Below, piece by piece: positions 44,844 to 56,519 of a stretch of DNA of 64,000 bases. This DNA comes from Adiantum capillus-veneris. Its lineage: Eukaryota; Streptophyta; Polypodiopsida; Polypodiales; Pteridaceae. The notes beneath the pieces are model-generated. The model was not told the DNA's origin and ran no database searches. It saw nothing but the letters and a program-made list of their open reading frames with translations. Position 1 is the first letter of the stretch, and each line of letters begins with the position of its first letter. A program made the position numbers and the translations under genes. Location: the NCBI GenBank assembly GCA_014529385.2, contig CM043964.1, positions 109,023,587 to 109,087,586 on the forward strand, given 5' to 3'.

Positions 44844-45603
44844 AAGCTTTGCATTAAGCTCAAGAGCACTCAATGCTACCTCGGGAAGACTTTCTTCCAT
44901 TTGTTTTCTGTGTTTTGTTATGTTGTGTTGACTGTCTGTGAGTGTGGAGAGTACCGTGTTTGACAGAGTGTTAGCAGAGGTAGTTAGCATTAATTAGCTA
45001 TATTTAGCTGTGTTAGTTGAAAAGAGGCTAGACAGAGTTCGTAGGAGGTGTTGTGTGCGTGTGGGAGCTCGACGTCTGCGTGGCCATATTATCCTCACAA
45101 AAGTTTTTTCTGTATTTAAAAAAAACGCTCAGGAATATTGAGACAGTTTTTTTTTCTCGAAAATTAAATGTAAAAAAACCTTATCCTAAAAGGAAGTATT
45201 GGGATCATTCCCCAAGCCCAAGCCCAAGCCCAAGCGCAGGCCTCAGTCTTATGATATACTACCCAAACTACCTTATATATAAAGACTAAGATCTCAAGGG
45301 AAGGGAGGGCATGTGGGACAAGTTCCTCAAGTCCTCCACCATCCCCTTCACACTCAGCCTTTGGACTTACTAATTCTAGCCCTCTCCCCACCCAGGAAAA
45401 GACTAGTTTTAGGATTCTGAGGGTTGTACGTAACCGAATCGGGGGCTGTAAAGCACGATACCTCCCCCTAGCCAAAACGCTCGTTTTGAGCTATCATATG
45501 CCATATTTCGTGGCTCGATTAAAAAAAGGGGACCAAAAATACAAGAAATATAGGTTGTATACACATAAAACCTAGGTGAGCGGCCTTCATCACGGGCACT
45601 CAC
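44844..45603 (+). other. Leader region of D
   Basis: No gene seen. It includes a short (CCCAAG)n run at about 45209-45236 and a TATATAT motif near 45273. It ends at the 5' LTR of element B. Confidence 0.5.
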
Positions 45604-45793
45604 TGTTGGGGTATAGGCGCATGTGCCTTGCCCTGCCGCCCAGAGTCTGGGCGCCCACTGACTTGTATACCTTATACATAGCATAAGTGTATAGGGGGCT
45701 GCTCACTCTTTGAATCTCTCCACCCATATCTGTGTGTCATGTGTCTCCTTCTCTCTCGCACTCTCCGTCTGTGGTGCTCTCCGATCCCCTTCA
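45604..45793 (+). repeat. 5' LTR of element B
   Basis: 190 bp. Contains GCCCAGA-G-TCTGGGC, a short hairpin near 45638, and CT-rich sequence before the 3' end. About 95% identical to 48753-48942. Confidence 0.9.
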
Positions 45794-47216
45794 ATTGATA
45801 TCAGAGCGACAGGTGTGAGAGCGTAGATGGACGGCTTCGCGATGAACTCGTCGGCTATGGCGGAGAGGTCACAGATCTGAACAAAGAAATAGAGGAGGCT
45901 TGTGGACAACCATACAGATAATTGCAGGAGAGCTCTCAGGAGCTTCCTAGTGGTCACAGATCAGTTCACAGTTCCTCTACAGATTAGCCCACTATGTACA
46001 ACATTTTCCCTCTTCTCGGCAAGCTTTGCAACGGTTACATCGGCGACAGATTGGAGCTTGGAGCTTCCATAGACATGGAAGCATTGTGAGATTGATGCAT
46101 TCAGCTCACGCATCGAGGTGAGAAGTGAGTTTGAGCCTTTCAATGAGCTCAAAGAAGCACAGAAGAAAGTCATTCAGTTTTTGACAGTTTGACAGCAGTC
46201 TACTGTTTTGCTCATAACTTGAGCTACAAAGCTACGATTCCAAAAAAATTTGGTTCAAAACGGAGCTGGCTTCAAGCTCTACGACTTTGTAGAAGGAATC
46301 GTTTTCTGATTCAGAGTGTAGGTGGGTCTGAAATTAAAAACACAGAGACTGCTTTTCAGGACAATTTTGGGCTCTGTTGTTTTCTTTGCTGCAGACAGCT
46401 TACCCGTGCACACTACAGGTAGCAGGCACATATGAGGTGTTACAAGATCGGGTTTGACTCCCATGTACAAGTTGAGTCTAGTACTCCCACAAGTGTTGCC
46501 AGTTGCAGTTGAGTGGTTCTTCTGCAGTGTCGTGGCTTGCATACATGGTCTTTGAGCGGGTAATGCTCTACGTATGCTTATGTGGTGAGCAGTAGATCTT
46601 ATGAGCAAGTGCAGAGGTTGGTTGTGGATGACATGTATGGTCACCTGTGGTACTCTTTGTGACCATTTGTTGGACACAGGTTTGCAGAGCTTATGCATGT
46701 ATGTTGAGTGTAGTTTGATGCACATTGATTGCTCATTGTATTGAGCTTGAAGGACAATGGTTATTTTCTGTTGATAGCCATTGTGCGTCGAAACTCTGGT
46801 GAAATTTTCCCAGGAGCTTTATGCGCATCATTTATGCGATCTAGGTAGAGATTGCGGGTTGTACTCAGCATTTGCGTGCGGTGTTTTCTGCAGGTGGGAG
46901 ATTTGTGCGTGTGTATGCATTGATACCGCACAATGTGGGCTTGGTGATTAGCTCACGGTTTGACATGCGTACAATTATCTTGGCACACTCACAGGAGTGA
47001 ATATTGTGATGTATGCTTGTGTGGCTACGAGCTAGGTAGCCGGATTCGAGTCATATTGACTTGTGATTTTGTGCAAGGTTTTGCACGGTTATTAGTGCAA
47101 TTTTGCATCCGGTTTTGAGCCATATTTGCAGACTTTTGTTGATGCGATTCGAGCCAGTTTAGGGCTGATTTGGTTGACATTTGCTACTCGTTGTTGGTTG
47201 CTCTTTTGCGAGAATT

Positions 47217-47942
47217 ATGGCTGGTTTTTCATTTGACTTCCAGTGTTATTGTCTGACACAGTTTGATGGTGCAAATTTTGTTGCTTGGAAGGAGCATATG
47301 CTTATTGCGTTGGCGGATTTGGGGCAGGATAAACCCTTGCGTGGTTTATCGGCAAAGCCCAAGTCTATGTGTGATGATGATTGGCATGATCTTGATGAGT
47401 TAGCCATGTCTACGATTCGTTTGCATCTGGTTGAGTCTGTTTACTGACAGGTCTTGAGGGAGACTACAACTCATGCTTTATGGCAGAGTTTACATGCTAT
47501 GTACGCGACATCCATGTCTACAGGGGAGTCTAGTCCCACTTCTATGTCCATGGGAGAGATTGTTCCCACACGCAAGTCTCGACGGCATAGAGACTTGACA
47601 TGTTGGCATTGTGGACATAGAGGGCACATTAGGCGTCGATGTTTCAGGCGTTTGAGACAACGGAGGCGACAGATCCGTGATGCAGATTTGGGCATGACAG
47701 ATGCTAGTGAGATCGGTACGGTGGTTACTGAGTATGCTTGTGACGGCGATGTCACATTTACATCTAGCTTGTCTTCAGACGATCTTATGTCTACGGATTG
47801 CACATTCTCTTCACATTGGTTACTAGATTAAGATGCTACTTTCCATGTCACGTCGCATCGTGAGTGGTTTAACACGTTTTCTAGTGGGAGACTTGGTTGT
47901 GTGCACATGGATGATGGTGTTGTGTATGACATTGAGAGGTGA
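47217..47942 (+). pseudogene. Gag-protease of element B
   Basis: ATG 47217 starts MAGFSFDFQCYCLTQFDGAN-, a UBN2-type copia gag start (FDGANFVAWKEHM). A TGA at 47445 interrupts it. The same frame continues with TTTHALWQSLHAMYA, an arginine-rich stretch and the zinc knuckle CWHCGHRGHIRRRC (CX2CX4HX4C, about 47608-47649). The protease start follows as HWLLD-stop-DATFHVTSHREWF near 47815, with the usual DSGAT replaced by D-(stop)-D-A-T. Sequence continues to GRLGCVHMDDG and ends soon after. The G-to-D change is shared with element C. Confidence 0.82.
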
Positions 47943-48026
47943 TAGAGTCAGACATGCATGCTTTGCTAGTGACTGAGCAAAGCAGAGAGTCAACTGTGCG
48001 AGATACTTCTATGCAGAATAGACAGG

Positions 48027-48115
48027 TAGAGCGGTCTTGCTCTAGTGAGTCATGACAGGAGGACGTTGTGCAAGAGTCTATGCATAAGGAGTTAGAGCAT
48101 GAGAGCTCTAGTGAG
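48027..48115 (+). repeat. Two TAGAGC-loop-GCTCTA-GTGAG units in element B
   Basis: TAGAGC-GGTCTT-GCTCTA-GTGAG (48027-48049) and TAGAGC-ATGAGA-GCTCTA-GTGAG (48093-48115) are 66 bp apart. The arms and trailing GTGAG are constant while the loop differs. Element A has the same motif at 18696. In frame they code VERSCSSES and LEHESSSES, so a peptide repeat is an alternative explanation. Confidence 0.7.
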
Positions 48116-48673
48116 TCACAACAGATTGAGTGGTCATGTTTGCAGTGGATGATTGCAGAGAAGGCTGAGATGTCAGCGATTATGCAGTCATTCCTTTCTA
48201 TGCTCGACAGTGAGCATGGGGATATAGTTGTGCAGGATATGTCTTCCAACAGACACCTAGAGCAGCTGGTTTGCTCTGAGGTTGCACGACAAGTTGATGC
48301 ATCTTTTGCGGACAGTAAGGAGATGCATGTGGCTGACACGCCTTGTCAGTCAGAGATGCCTATTGCCAGGGATATATATGTTGATGCATGCTCCGTAGAG
48401 CTAGTAGGGCCCGCTAGCATTGCATCGGCATTCGGTGGTCTCATGTATGAGATGTTGATCTTGAGACCGGATCTTGCAGCTGCAGTGGGAGCATTTGCAG
48501 TTGGGGTTGTCAGTCGTTTGTTGACTGATGATGGCATAATGCACGAGGGAGATATGCAAGTATCGTGTACATACTTGCAGTACGTGTGCGGTACGTCTGG
48601 TGGTGTATGGACTTACACGGGAGCAGGACAGCCGGATGCACACGATCACAGCCAGCCAGTGGGCATCGGTTAA
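48068..48673 (+). CDS. Unknown C-terminal domain ORF of small copia family (element B)
   Basis: An open frame of about 200 codons up to TAA at 48671-48673, between the protease fragment and the 3' LTR. The N-terminal half is acidic and Ser/Glu rich with the CSSES-type repeat. The C-terminal half has LMYEMLILRPDLAAAVGAFA then VGVVSRLLTD, matching element A's ORF, and ends QPVGIG. It does not resemble any part of integrase, RT or RNase H in element F. No family is recognised. The frame seems to extend upstream across one stop from the protease, so it may be the C-terminus of a short Gag-Pro-X polyprotein. Confidence 0.6.
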   Translation: MQESMHKELEHESSSESQQIEWSCLQWMIAEKAEMSAIMQSFLSMLDSEHGDIVVQDMSSNRHLEQLVCSEVARQVDASFADSKEMHVADTPCQSEMPIARDIYVDACSVELVGPASIASAFGGLMYEMLILRPDLAAAVGAFAVGVVSRLLTDDGIMHEGDMQVSCTYLQYVCGTSGGVWTYTGAGQPDAHDHSQPVGIG

Positions 48674-48752
48674 GAGCGATTTTCTCTCGCCTTTTATAGT
48701 CTTTACACTAGCTTCCCTTGCTTAAAGGCATAGTCACCTTTACGTGGGAGGT

Positions 48753-48942
48753 TGTTGGGGTATAGGCGCCTGTGCCTTGCCCGGTCGCCCAGAGTCTGGG
48801 CGCCCACTGACTTGTATACCTTATACATAACATAAGTGCATAGGGGGCTGCTCACTCTTTGAGTTTCCCCACCCATATCTGTGTGTCGTGTGTCTCCTTC
48901 TCTCTCTCACTCTCCGTCTGTGGTGCTCTCCGATCCCCTTCA
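48753..48942 (+). repeat. 3' LTR of element B
   Basis: 190 bp, TGTTGGGG to CCCCTTCA, preceded by the purine tract GTGGGAGGT (48744-48752). Confidence 0.9.
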
Positions 48943-48974
48943 GTCAACCAACACCTCTAGAGTGTTGAGGTCAC

Positions 48975-51951
48975 ATGCACCTACACTCTGGTCGTGTGCT
49001 AGAGGACGAGTACATCGAGAGTATCTCCGTTTATGTAGGCACTCATTATTCCTCTACCTTAGGCTCTAGGTCCTCAACGGGAACCCAAGGCAATGCCACT
49101 CAGGATCCGCATATTGCGTTTAGTGACTTTTCCTCTGATTATGATGTCATGGAGGGTTATCCAATGCCTAATCTCGATAGCTCAAGCCAAGACATGCATG
49201 CCATGGGCCCGCGGTCTGGGTCTAGCGTGCTTAGCCGCTTGAAGGAAAGCTTTAGTAGAGCCACTCGCTCCGAACATGGAGCTAGCGATGTAAATGAGGG
49301 GGTTGGGAGGTAAATTTTCCATTCATGACCGACGTAGACTCCATGCTTCTGGAGAGTGTGCACGTGAATACTCCATTCATTGCACCCCCTGACTCTTTAG
49401 AGCTATTCTCCTCCGAGGTTATATTACCTGATGGTAGAAGCCTTGCCAAAGTGCAAGAGGTTGAGCGGTACATCATTGCGGCTAGGGAAAAGGAAATCAA
49501 GAGCTTATGTAAGGTAGACCAAAGGAGAGATTTAAAAGCAAAAGCCCCTATGTGTTGCAACATCCATGCCAGGCGAGCAATCGAGTGCTCCTGAATTAGC
49601 ACCCACTAAGGGTCAACCCATAGAGAGCCACATTGCATCTAGTTCAAAGGACACCCCTAGCACCTCAATCCTAGATGGAGCATTCCTAAATGAGAACTGG
49701 GAGTACGAACTACAAACGGAAACTCTAACCGACCTATACATAAGTCACACCTATCACATGGATTGGTTATATGTCCTACAATCCACAACTGGTGCTACTA
49801 GTGTAGAGGATCAACAACAAAGAGTTTGTGAGGTCATCCATAGGGTTATTGAGCTAGAGAGACAGAACAAGGGGATCCACATGCCTTCAATGGTTCTCAT
49901 GAGATTCTTGGATACAAGGAAGGCTAAAATACCAACCTTATCGCAAATGGAGACTCCCTCGGTAAGTCCGATGGATCCTCCATATGTTGTTTCATTAGAG
50001 GTCTCAATGCAATCTGAGCCCACAAGTGATAGCTTTACCTTTCCAAGTCTAGCTCATCTTTCCCTTGATGACACCATGGCTACCATGCCTACCCCAATGA
50101 TGGGCATGCCAAGAAACACGCCATGGATCTCATTTGTAAGTAAAGTACCGCTACATGGTAGTTCACTGCTTGCAACAGTATCTACAAGTGTGTACCAATC
50201 ATATACACCTATGGGTCCTCGTACTCATGTAGCTCCTACCCCTCCCATTTTTTCAACAACCTATGCTCCACAACCACAACACCCAAACTCTTATTTCAAT
50301 GGGACCATACCGGCTAGCATTAGCATGTCACATCCAACGTCTGTTATGCCTAGGGCTACACATATGAACTTTGGACTGCCACATGGCACAACACCGTACC
50401 AAACTTGGAACCCAGAGGCTTCCTATGTGCCAAGCCCAATGCCAATACCTACTCCACATGTAGTCTCTGGAGCGAATTCACCCACGGTGCCTGCTCACTT
50501 AGGTGACTTGACAACATTTGCTCAAGCTATCGGTTGATCTATTGATGAGAATATGCGTAACACACCTGATAGAGAGCTTAGAAGTAAGGCAATACAAATA
50601 GCCAAGCTCACAGAAAAATTTAGTGGAGACGGGGATGTGAGAAAGCATGAAGTGTTTGAACAAATATGTGATTCTCTAGGAGAACACAATGACCTACATA
50701 AGAGTAATGCTTTAAGTCTAACCTTAAGTGGGAAGGCTGGGGATTGGTATAGAACCCTAAGGGTGGAAGAAAAAACGATTTACCCTACTCTTAGAAGATT
50801 GTTCTTGAAAGAATACATACGAGAGGGAGTGCTTTGGGGTGTAGCATCTCAGCTCCAGAAAGCCCAATGAGAGGAAGGAGAGGAGTCAGCAAGAGACTTT
50901 ATTAATCGCTTGAAGCATTTGAATTCTCGTTGTAATCCAAATGAGCACTTCAATAATAACCAATTGCTTGATAGATTCATTAGGGGATTACGATGTGAGG
51001 ATATCTACAATGGCTTAGTCATTAGAGGTATCACCGCTTGGGAAGAAGTCACCACCAATGCGATCCAATTAGAGGATAATTTAATGACTCAAGGAGAAAG
51101 AGTGTATGTTGAGCATTAAATCTACTAGCTCGCAAGCATCGGGGCATCAGCCAATGACCCTAAAGCCTATTTCTAAGGAGCCAAAGATATCTTAGATGAA
51201 TTTAGCAGATCTCACCAAGGCCATTCAAAAGAGTCTTAGAGACAATCGTGCTCCGCAAAACAATCATATGTATCCAAGAAGGGAGCAACAATGGTGCTCA
51301 GTATGCTATGGTCCACATAGTACCAGTGAATGCCCTAATTTTAGAGTAAAATTCAATGGGAATTGCAATGCCTATGGGAGGTATGGTCACCAAGCTAAGG
51401 ATTGCATAGTATTTAAGTGCGTGATGGCCAATAGACCAACCTTAGCATGGATAGACACACCTCGAGTGCCTGCATTAATGCCGATCCCACCTCTCGAACA
51501 AACGTCACAACACATGGTCCCTAAGGCTTAAAATGTTGTTCAAACACCACCCTTACCACCTCCAGTGTTAGGACCGCAACCACCACATCCGAGAATCACT
51601 TCTATGAATCAAGTGGGTTGTGAGTCATCTATTGTTGGCTTGGAAGGCTGTGAGGAAGATATAGACCTTAATATTGCCTATGGAATTGATATACTTGAAG
51701 AAGGTCCACAATATTATATGGAGGACTATTGGGGACAAGTCAAACCTGTCTATCAAGTAGCTGCAAGAGGTCAAAGTATCAATTACACTGCCAAGAGACC
51801 ACCTCTTCAATGCTATGAGTGTGGAGGTCCACATCGTGTAGCCGAGTGTCCTATTAGGCTGCAAAAAAATGCTACACTAATGCAAACCAATCAAGCAAGC
51901 ACGCCGACAATGCTGATACTCATGTGTAACGATGTGGCATACAATATTTGA
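48975..51951 (+). pseudogene. Gag of D (Tat-like), decayed
   Basis: ATG 48975 starts MHLHSGRVLED, resembling the LRSGR start of E's gag. A frame at 49566-51119 with stops at 50535 and 50868 codes a Pro/Ser/Thr-rich stretch and then a capsid-type region: GKAGDWYRTLRVEE, YPTLRRLFLKEYI, ARDFINRLKHLNSRC and LLDRFIRGLRCEDIY. After a frame change, knuckle-like CSVCYGPHSTSEC and a degenerate CNAYGRYGHQAKDC (51298-51410) follow. CYECGGPHRVAEC (about 51811-51849) is a third CX2CX3HX4C. The block probably belongs to D, whose lineage E shares; an LTR-like start at 54361 leaves open that it is a separate nested element. Confidence 0.78.
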
Positions 51952-52069
51952 TTGCCCAATGTCCGAATAATCCAAATGCACCGAAGATCACGCCATTGAA
52001 TTTAATGAGGTGACGAAGGAGCCAACACAAAGTACACCTGTGGTACCAGTAAATGTACTCATGTGATCG

Positions 52070-52481
52070 ATGCTCCAAAAACAAAATTATATTCTTGGAA
52101 AAAGAGACACGGCATCAATTGCCCAATCTCAGAAGAAGAAGAAAACACGAAGGAAGAGATCGCAAAAAGCAGCGAAGTCAAACCCCAGTTCAAGTGATAC
52201 CATGGATATCAAAATGACCACTAGGAAAGAAACCAACAAGGAAGATTGTCATGAGCCACAATGGCCAGGACCCAAGAAGAAGATAGGAACTTACCCAAAC
52301 CCTACAGAGGAGATCGAGCGAATCAAGCAATTAAGGAGTTTGGGTAGAAGAGACTGAAAGGGATCTGGAGTCAATACCTAGGCAGATCCAGATTACAGAC
52401 ACAGTGTTCCCTACGCAATAACAACCTCACAAAGTCCATAGATCCCTAGCCATAGCTAGTGTCATCCAAGAAGAAAGTGAC
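52070..52481 (+). other. Lysine-rich linker between gag and protease of D
   Basis: A short frame with a strongly basic stretch (KKKKTRRKRSQKAAK) that continues the decayed gag-pro region. No domain is recognised. Confidence 0.45.
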
Positions 52482-53228
52482 TTGAAGTCATGGGAAAGTG
52501 GGCATACTCCCTTCTTGTCGGAGAGAATGTTTACAGAGGGACTACCTGACCCTATCGAAGAAGTGGAGATCCCATCTTCCCCATGTCAAGGGACTGAAGC
52601 CCAAAAGGTGTCGTTAAACATTGCCAAATTGATGGATTTCATGGCTTTAGAATTTAGAACCACCATCATGTCCAAACTATATGGAGACCCCGAGCTATAC
52701 TTAGCTCTTCGAGCTTTCCTCAATGGAGAACTGAAAGTCGGGCTACCACAATTTGCACAGATGGATGGAGCTAGGGAGATGCCAATAGAGGAGGAACACT
52801 TAGATCCACAACCCAACCTGGATGAGAACTCTGTTGTAGAAATACCTGTTAATAAGTTGAGACAATACTTTGAGGGTGATGAATCCAATACGACCATACC
52901 AATCACTACCAAGGGATTAACTGTGAAGGGAATCCTTGATGGTGGCACTGGGGTTAGCATTGTGACTAAAAATTGATGGGAAAATATGGGAAGACCTCAC
53001 CTTGGGACCACAACCATAGTAGTAAAGATGGCCAATGGATCTATAGCTAAAGCTATTGGGATGCTAGAAGATCTCAAGATCAAGGTCTTTGGACACAAAA
53101 TAAGAAATACCTTCATTGTTATGGATTTCTCCAAGAACACTATGACATCTGAGATGATCTTAGGACGTCCTTTCATGAGGGAAGAAAAAATGGTCCATGA
53201 CTGGTCTAAAAACTATGTCTACTTGTAG
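52482..53228 (+). pseudogene. Aspartic protease of D
   Basis: The frame codes TTIPITTKGLTVKGILDGGTG, equal in position to TTLPFEFQGVNMMAILDSGAG of E, so the catalytic box D-S/T-G is D-G-G here. A TGA at 52974-52976 interrupts it. The same frame continues with KMANGSIAKAIGMLEDLKI and MILGRPFMREEKMVHDW, matching IILGRPFMRQLKMVQDW in E. The similarity places D and E in one lineage. The stop and the Ser-to-Gly change at the active site argue against function. Confidence 0.82.
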
Positions 53229-53327
53229 TTCCAAGATTTTGTCATTCGAGTGGATCCTGTAACTGGTTGAGCACATCCTCTAGGAAACAAATTTATAATT
53301 GATCATAGATCTGACACCACAATTCAC

Positions 53328-53897
53328 TTGGCCCCATTGCAGTATTGCTACACGTGTAAAGTGGACACGGATGTTGGGAAAGATTCTCCTTATATGGATG
53401 TTCTACCTGGGATGAATGAGTCTGACAATGTGGATTGGGTTCACCTAGCAGCAACCATAGACACTTGGGGAAATAGGGGGATAACCTGGGTAACACCTGA
53501 GGGGGATGAAATGCCACCGCTCGTACCTTTAAATATGATAGGAGCAATACATATAGCTTCTGATGACCTACCAGATGAAGGCTTGACTGACATTGGGACA
53601 TCTTTACCTATAGCCCAACTCTCTAGAGCTTCAACTTCTCTAGTTGAAATAAAGCCTGAGACACATAAAACCCATCCTAATATAACAAAGAAAACATACA
53701 AGTGGGTCCCTAAAGCTTCTTTAGCGACCATAGCTAGTGCTAAGAAACAGGAGCCTGGTAAGAGACGCCCCACTCGCTCCCAAAAATGTAAGAAAACGTT
53801 GCGTTGGATTCCTAAACAACTATTGGAAGCCCAAGGCTACTATGAAGGAAATGATCAAAACTGGGTGCCAAAACTTAAATTGTGCTCTTATGTGTGA
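53328..53897 (+). pseudogene. Post-protease linker of D
   Basis: An open frame of about 190 codons with DWVHLAATIDTWG, similar to EWTHILATLDV after the protease in E, and a basic C-terminus (KKQEPGKRRPTRSQKCKK). In E this region leads to the RT; here no RT motif follows at all. The function is unknown; in related elements it is a linker between protease and RT. Confidence 0.6.
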
Positions 53898-54347
53898 CCT
53901 GACCCATGTGAGCCCAATCTTGTAGCTCCAAAACAAATTGAAGATTGTCCGAAGGAAAAAAATCATGGAATGCTATACACCCGTGCCAGAGCTAGTTTGG
54001 GTATTGAAGAAAGAACAATTTGTTCCACCTAGCTCAGGAACAGGTTAGTCAAATGAAGCTTCTTGCTCTTCATGTAGTTCATATACGGAAATAGAAGCTT
54101 CGACACAACCTCCACCTACCATTGTGCATATCCATACAAAAATAAATAAAATTGCATCTCCCGTTGTAAGTTCACCACCTACAACAACGTTGCAAATAAA
54201 ATCATGGGAGAGTACCTTCCCACCCTTGCAACTAGATGAAACGCATAGGGAAGTCAAAGACTATTGGTTAAAGCCTTCATCCATAACAACTTAGAACAAT
54301 TGATTTCAAAGGGTGACGACATTGTTTGAAAAGGTATGATCTACCCA

Positions 54348-54601
54348 AGGAAGGGGGGAGTGTTTGCTGACATTTATCATTCACTTGCTTCCCTCTCAAC
54401 CTTCCTCCCTGACCTCTCAATCACCCAATCTTAGGGAATGTATATATAGAGCCTTATACTCACAAAAAACAAGATAAAAAAGTAAAAGAGCAAGAGCCAC
54501 CAAACAAAAATCTGGAAACCTACAAGTTCTATACATGACCCAAAATCATAAAAACACATTATGCACAATGACACGACCCTTATAATATTTGCACTCTAAC
54601 A
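54348..54601 (+). mobile_element. Possible second polypurine tract and short LTR inside D
   Basis: GGAAGGGGGGAG (about 54349-54360) is directly followed by TGTTTGCTGACA at about 54361. A TATA-like GTATATATAGAG lies near 54440, and a possible end CTCTAACA at 54601. This resembles a 3' LTR of 241 bp. No matching 5' copy was found. It is either the 3' end of an element nested in D that holds the gag-protease block, or an internal promoter-like region upstream of the next ORF. Confidence 0.4.
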
Positions 54602-54624
54602 ATCATCTATCTGTGTGTACATAT

Positions 54625-55147
54625 ATGGCTAGTACGATAGAGTCATCCACTCCTACCTTGGGTGAGAGGTACCCTCTTTACTTTGCACAAGTGTTTCACA
54701 CAGTCTACCCGGTGCTTGCATGTGAATAGGATTTGGTAGATACACTAGCATGTGAGAGGAATTTTGATGAGTTAGAATGACCGATACGTCTCTTGACCAC
54801 GATTGATCGATACTTAGTAGAGGACGTCTCTCCGATTGCACAAATTTTTCCTCTTGACCAAGATGACTATAGAAGTCTAGTGATGTTCTTAGTGAACATT
54901 TCTGCCTCTAATGATGAGGAAGAGTTACATGCTTACACAAATTTACCCTCTTCACCAAGATGACTATAGAAGTCTAGTGATGTTCTTAGTGAACATTTGT
55001 GCCTCTAATGATGAGGAAGAGTTACATGATTACACGGATGGCACATATGGTCTCATGGATGATGATTTTCTTTTTCTCGATGATGACGAGGATAGGGGTT
55101 TAGCCTTAGGGTTGCCTCCCCATCTCTACAATATCCTATTCTCTTGA
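54625..55147 (+). pseudogene. Decayed unknown ORF downstream in D
   Basis: From ATG 54625 (MASTIESSTPTLGERYPLYF) the frame runs with two stops, then through a 97-bp tandem duplication, to an open end with DEEELHDYTDGTYGLMDDDFLFLDDDEDRG, very acidic. No family recognised. By position it parallels the extra ORF-X of E, lying between the truncated pol region and the 3' LTR, but no sequence similarity was seen. Confidence 0.4.
54857..55050. repeat. 97-bp tandem duplication
   Basis: Two adjacent copies starting ACCAAGATGACTATAG (54857 and 54954), nearly identical, each containing GATGAGGAAGAGTTACATG. It lies inside the acidic ORF of D. Confidence 0.9.
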
Positions 55148-56506
55148 CTCTCTCGGGGGAGTGAAAATAATTAGGTTAGGATTCCTTATGTTGTTTGATT
55201 GTGTTCAATAAGAGTTGGTGCTTCTTTCAACTGATGTGTCTCCTAGAGGTATTCTTTATGTTTTCTAGTGTGTACAGGATGTTAGGACTTTGAACTGCAT
55301 GGAGTCTTTTTCTCATTCACTCTTCAAATCAAGCGCGATCATCAACACAAATAGGTGTTTCTTGACCATTAACATTGCCCCTTGTCTTTGTTTTTGCATC
55401 CATGTTTGTCTGCTTTAAATGTGATTGGTAGCACAATATTCCGCACATTGCTTAGATTAAACATTAGATTCGATATAATTTTCTGTCATAATCCCTTGTC
55501 TAGGTTTCAAAATCAAGCAGTCTGACTAAGCTAGTTTGACCAAGTTAGGAGAACTAGAGGTCTTCTCTCAATACCATGGGGAATGTCTTCCTAATAATCA
55601 ATGGTTACTTTAGGTTCTTAATCCGATTTAGGCAGCATTGTGTGCAATGTACTATGGCTTTCTAGTGGGCTTAGTCCCTATTGACCTTTAGCTTAAGTAT
55701 TATAAAGGGAGTTTACTAGTGTGATGAGGCTAGGGAGGGTAACAATGTTATATGACCCCCCAAAGTTACAAAATTAAAATGCTAAAAACGAACAAACAAA
55801 AAAAATTCAAAAGTGCCACTATGTAAAATCTTAAGCTAGAAGAGAAATCCCAGTTGGACTTGGTACTTCACTCACATGTATCGCCTATGGTACTAGAGCC
55901 CTAGAGGTTCCTAGTGTGGGCGCTTTTCCTTGAAAGCAGAAAACCCAAGGCATACAAAATAAGCAGACACATCGAAATTGAATAAATGTGAAAAGACTTT
56001 GGGGGGTCAAAGAAAAGGAAATAAGTAAGGCGATGAATTCATGAGCAATTCCTTTTATCGTAGCTTAACTACAAGGTCTTCTAGGTATAGCCTCTAGTCA
56101 GCCCTCGGACATGAAATACTCGGCCTTCGTGATTAAACAGCTTAATTGACCAAAGAAAAATGAGAAGCTTGCCCATGGTATTAATAGTTGACCTCTAGTG
56201 TCTTTTGACCGTTAAAATTAGCAACCCCAGACTTGTTTATTTTTTGATCTTTACAACTATTTATGTGTTTGACTATATTACAGTTTAATGTTTTACTGCT
56301 AACAAATTGTTTAATATTCTGTTACCAATCAATTTGTGTGCCTACAACTGCATATGCTTTTTTATTATATATGAAAATGCAATTATTATGCCAATTTTGG
56401 CTGATTTTACAGTGATGAAGAAGGCTAAGGACATTCAATCTCGAATGCTCTTCCACCTCGACAAACGGGCTTCATCTCAATAGCTTTTGAGGATGGAATC
56501 TACATC
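55148..56506 (+). other. 3' non-coding region of D
   Basis: 1.36 kb without recognisable coding sequence, AT rich, leading to the polypurine tract. Confidence 0.5.
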
Positions 56507-56519
56507 AAGAAGGGGGGCA
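56507..56519 (+). promoter_or_regulatory. Polypurine tract of D
   Basis: AAGAAGGGGGGCA directly before the 3' LTR. Confidence 0.85.

Larger units (their letters stand above)
45604..48942 (+). mobile_element. Element B: small non-autonomous copia element with gag but no pol
   Basis: 3,339 bp with 190-bp LTRs (TGTTGGGG...CCCCTTCA) that differ at about ten positions. A primer site lies at 45795-45807 (TTGATATCAGAGC, one mismatch to tRNA-iMet) and a purine tract precedes the 3' LTR. Contents: long leader, gag with zinc knuckle, a protease fragment with altered active site, and an unknown C-terminal ORF. Integrase, RT and RNase H are absent. The flanks (CTCAC and GTCAA) match at only 3 of 5 bases, so the target duplication is not certain. 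The architecture corresponds to the TR-GAG class of non-autonomous LTR elements. Confidence 0.88.

Noticed and set aside
45180-45600. Organelle-derived insertion
   Set aside because: A few phrases looked organelle-like but no plastid or mitochondrial gene could be recognised.
45599-48947. Target duplication for element B
   Set aside because: CTCAC and GTCAA match at only 3 of 5 bases; not accepted as a duplication.
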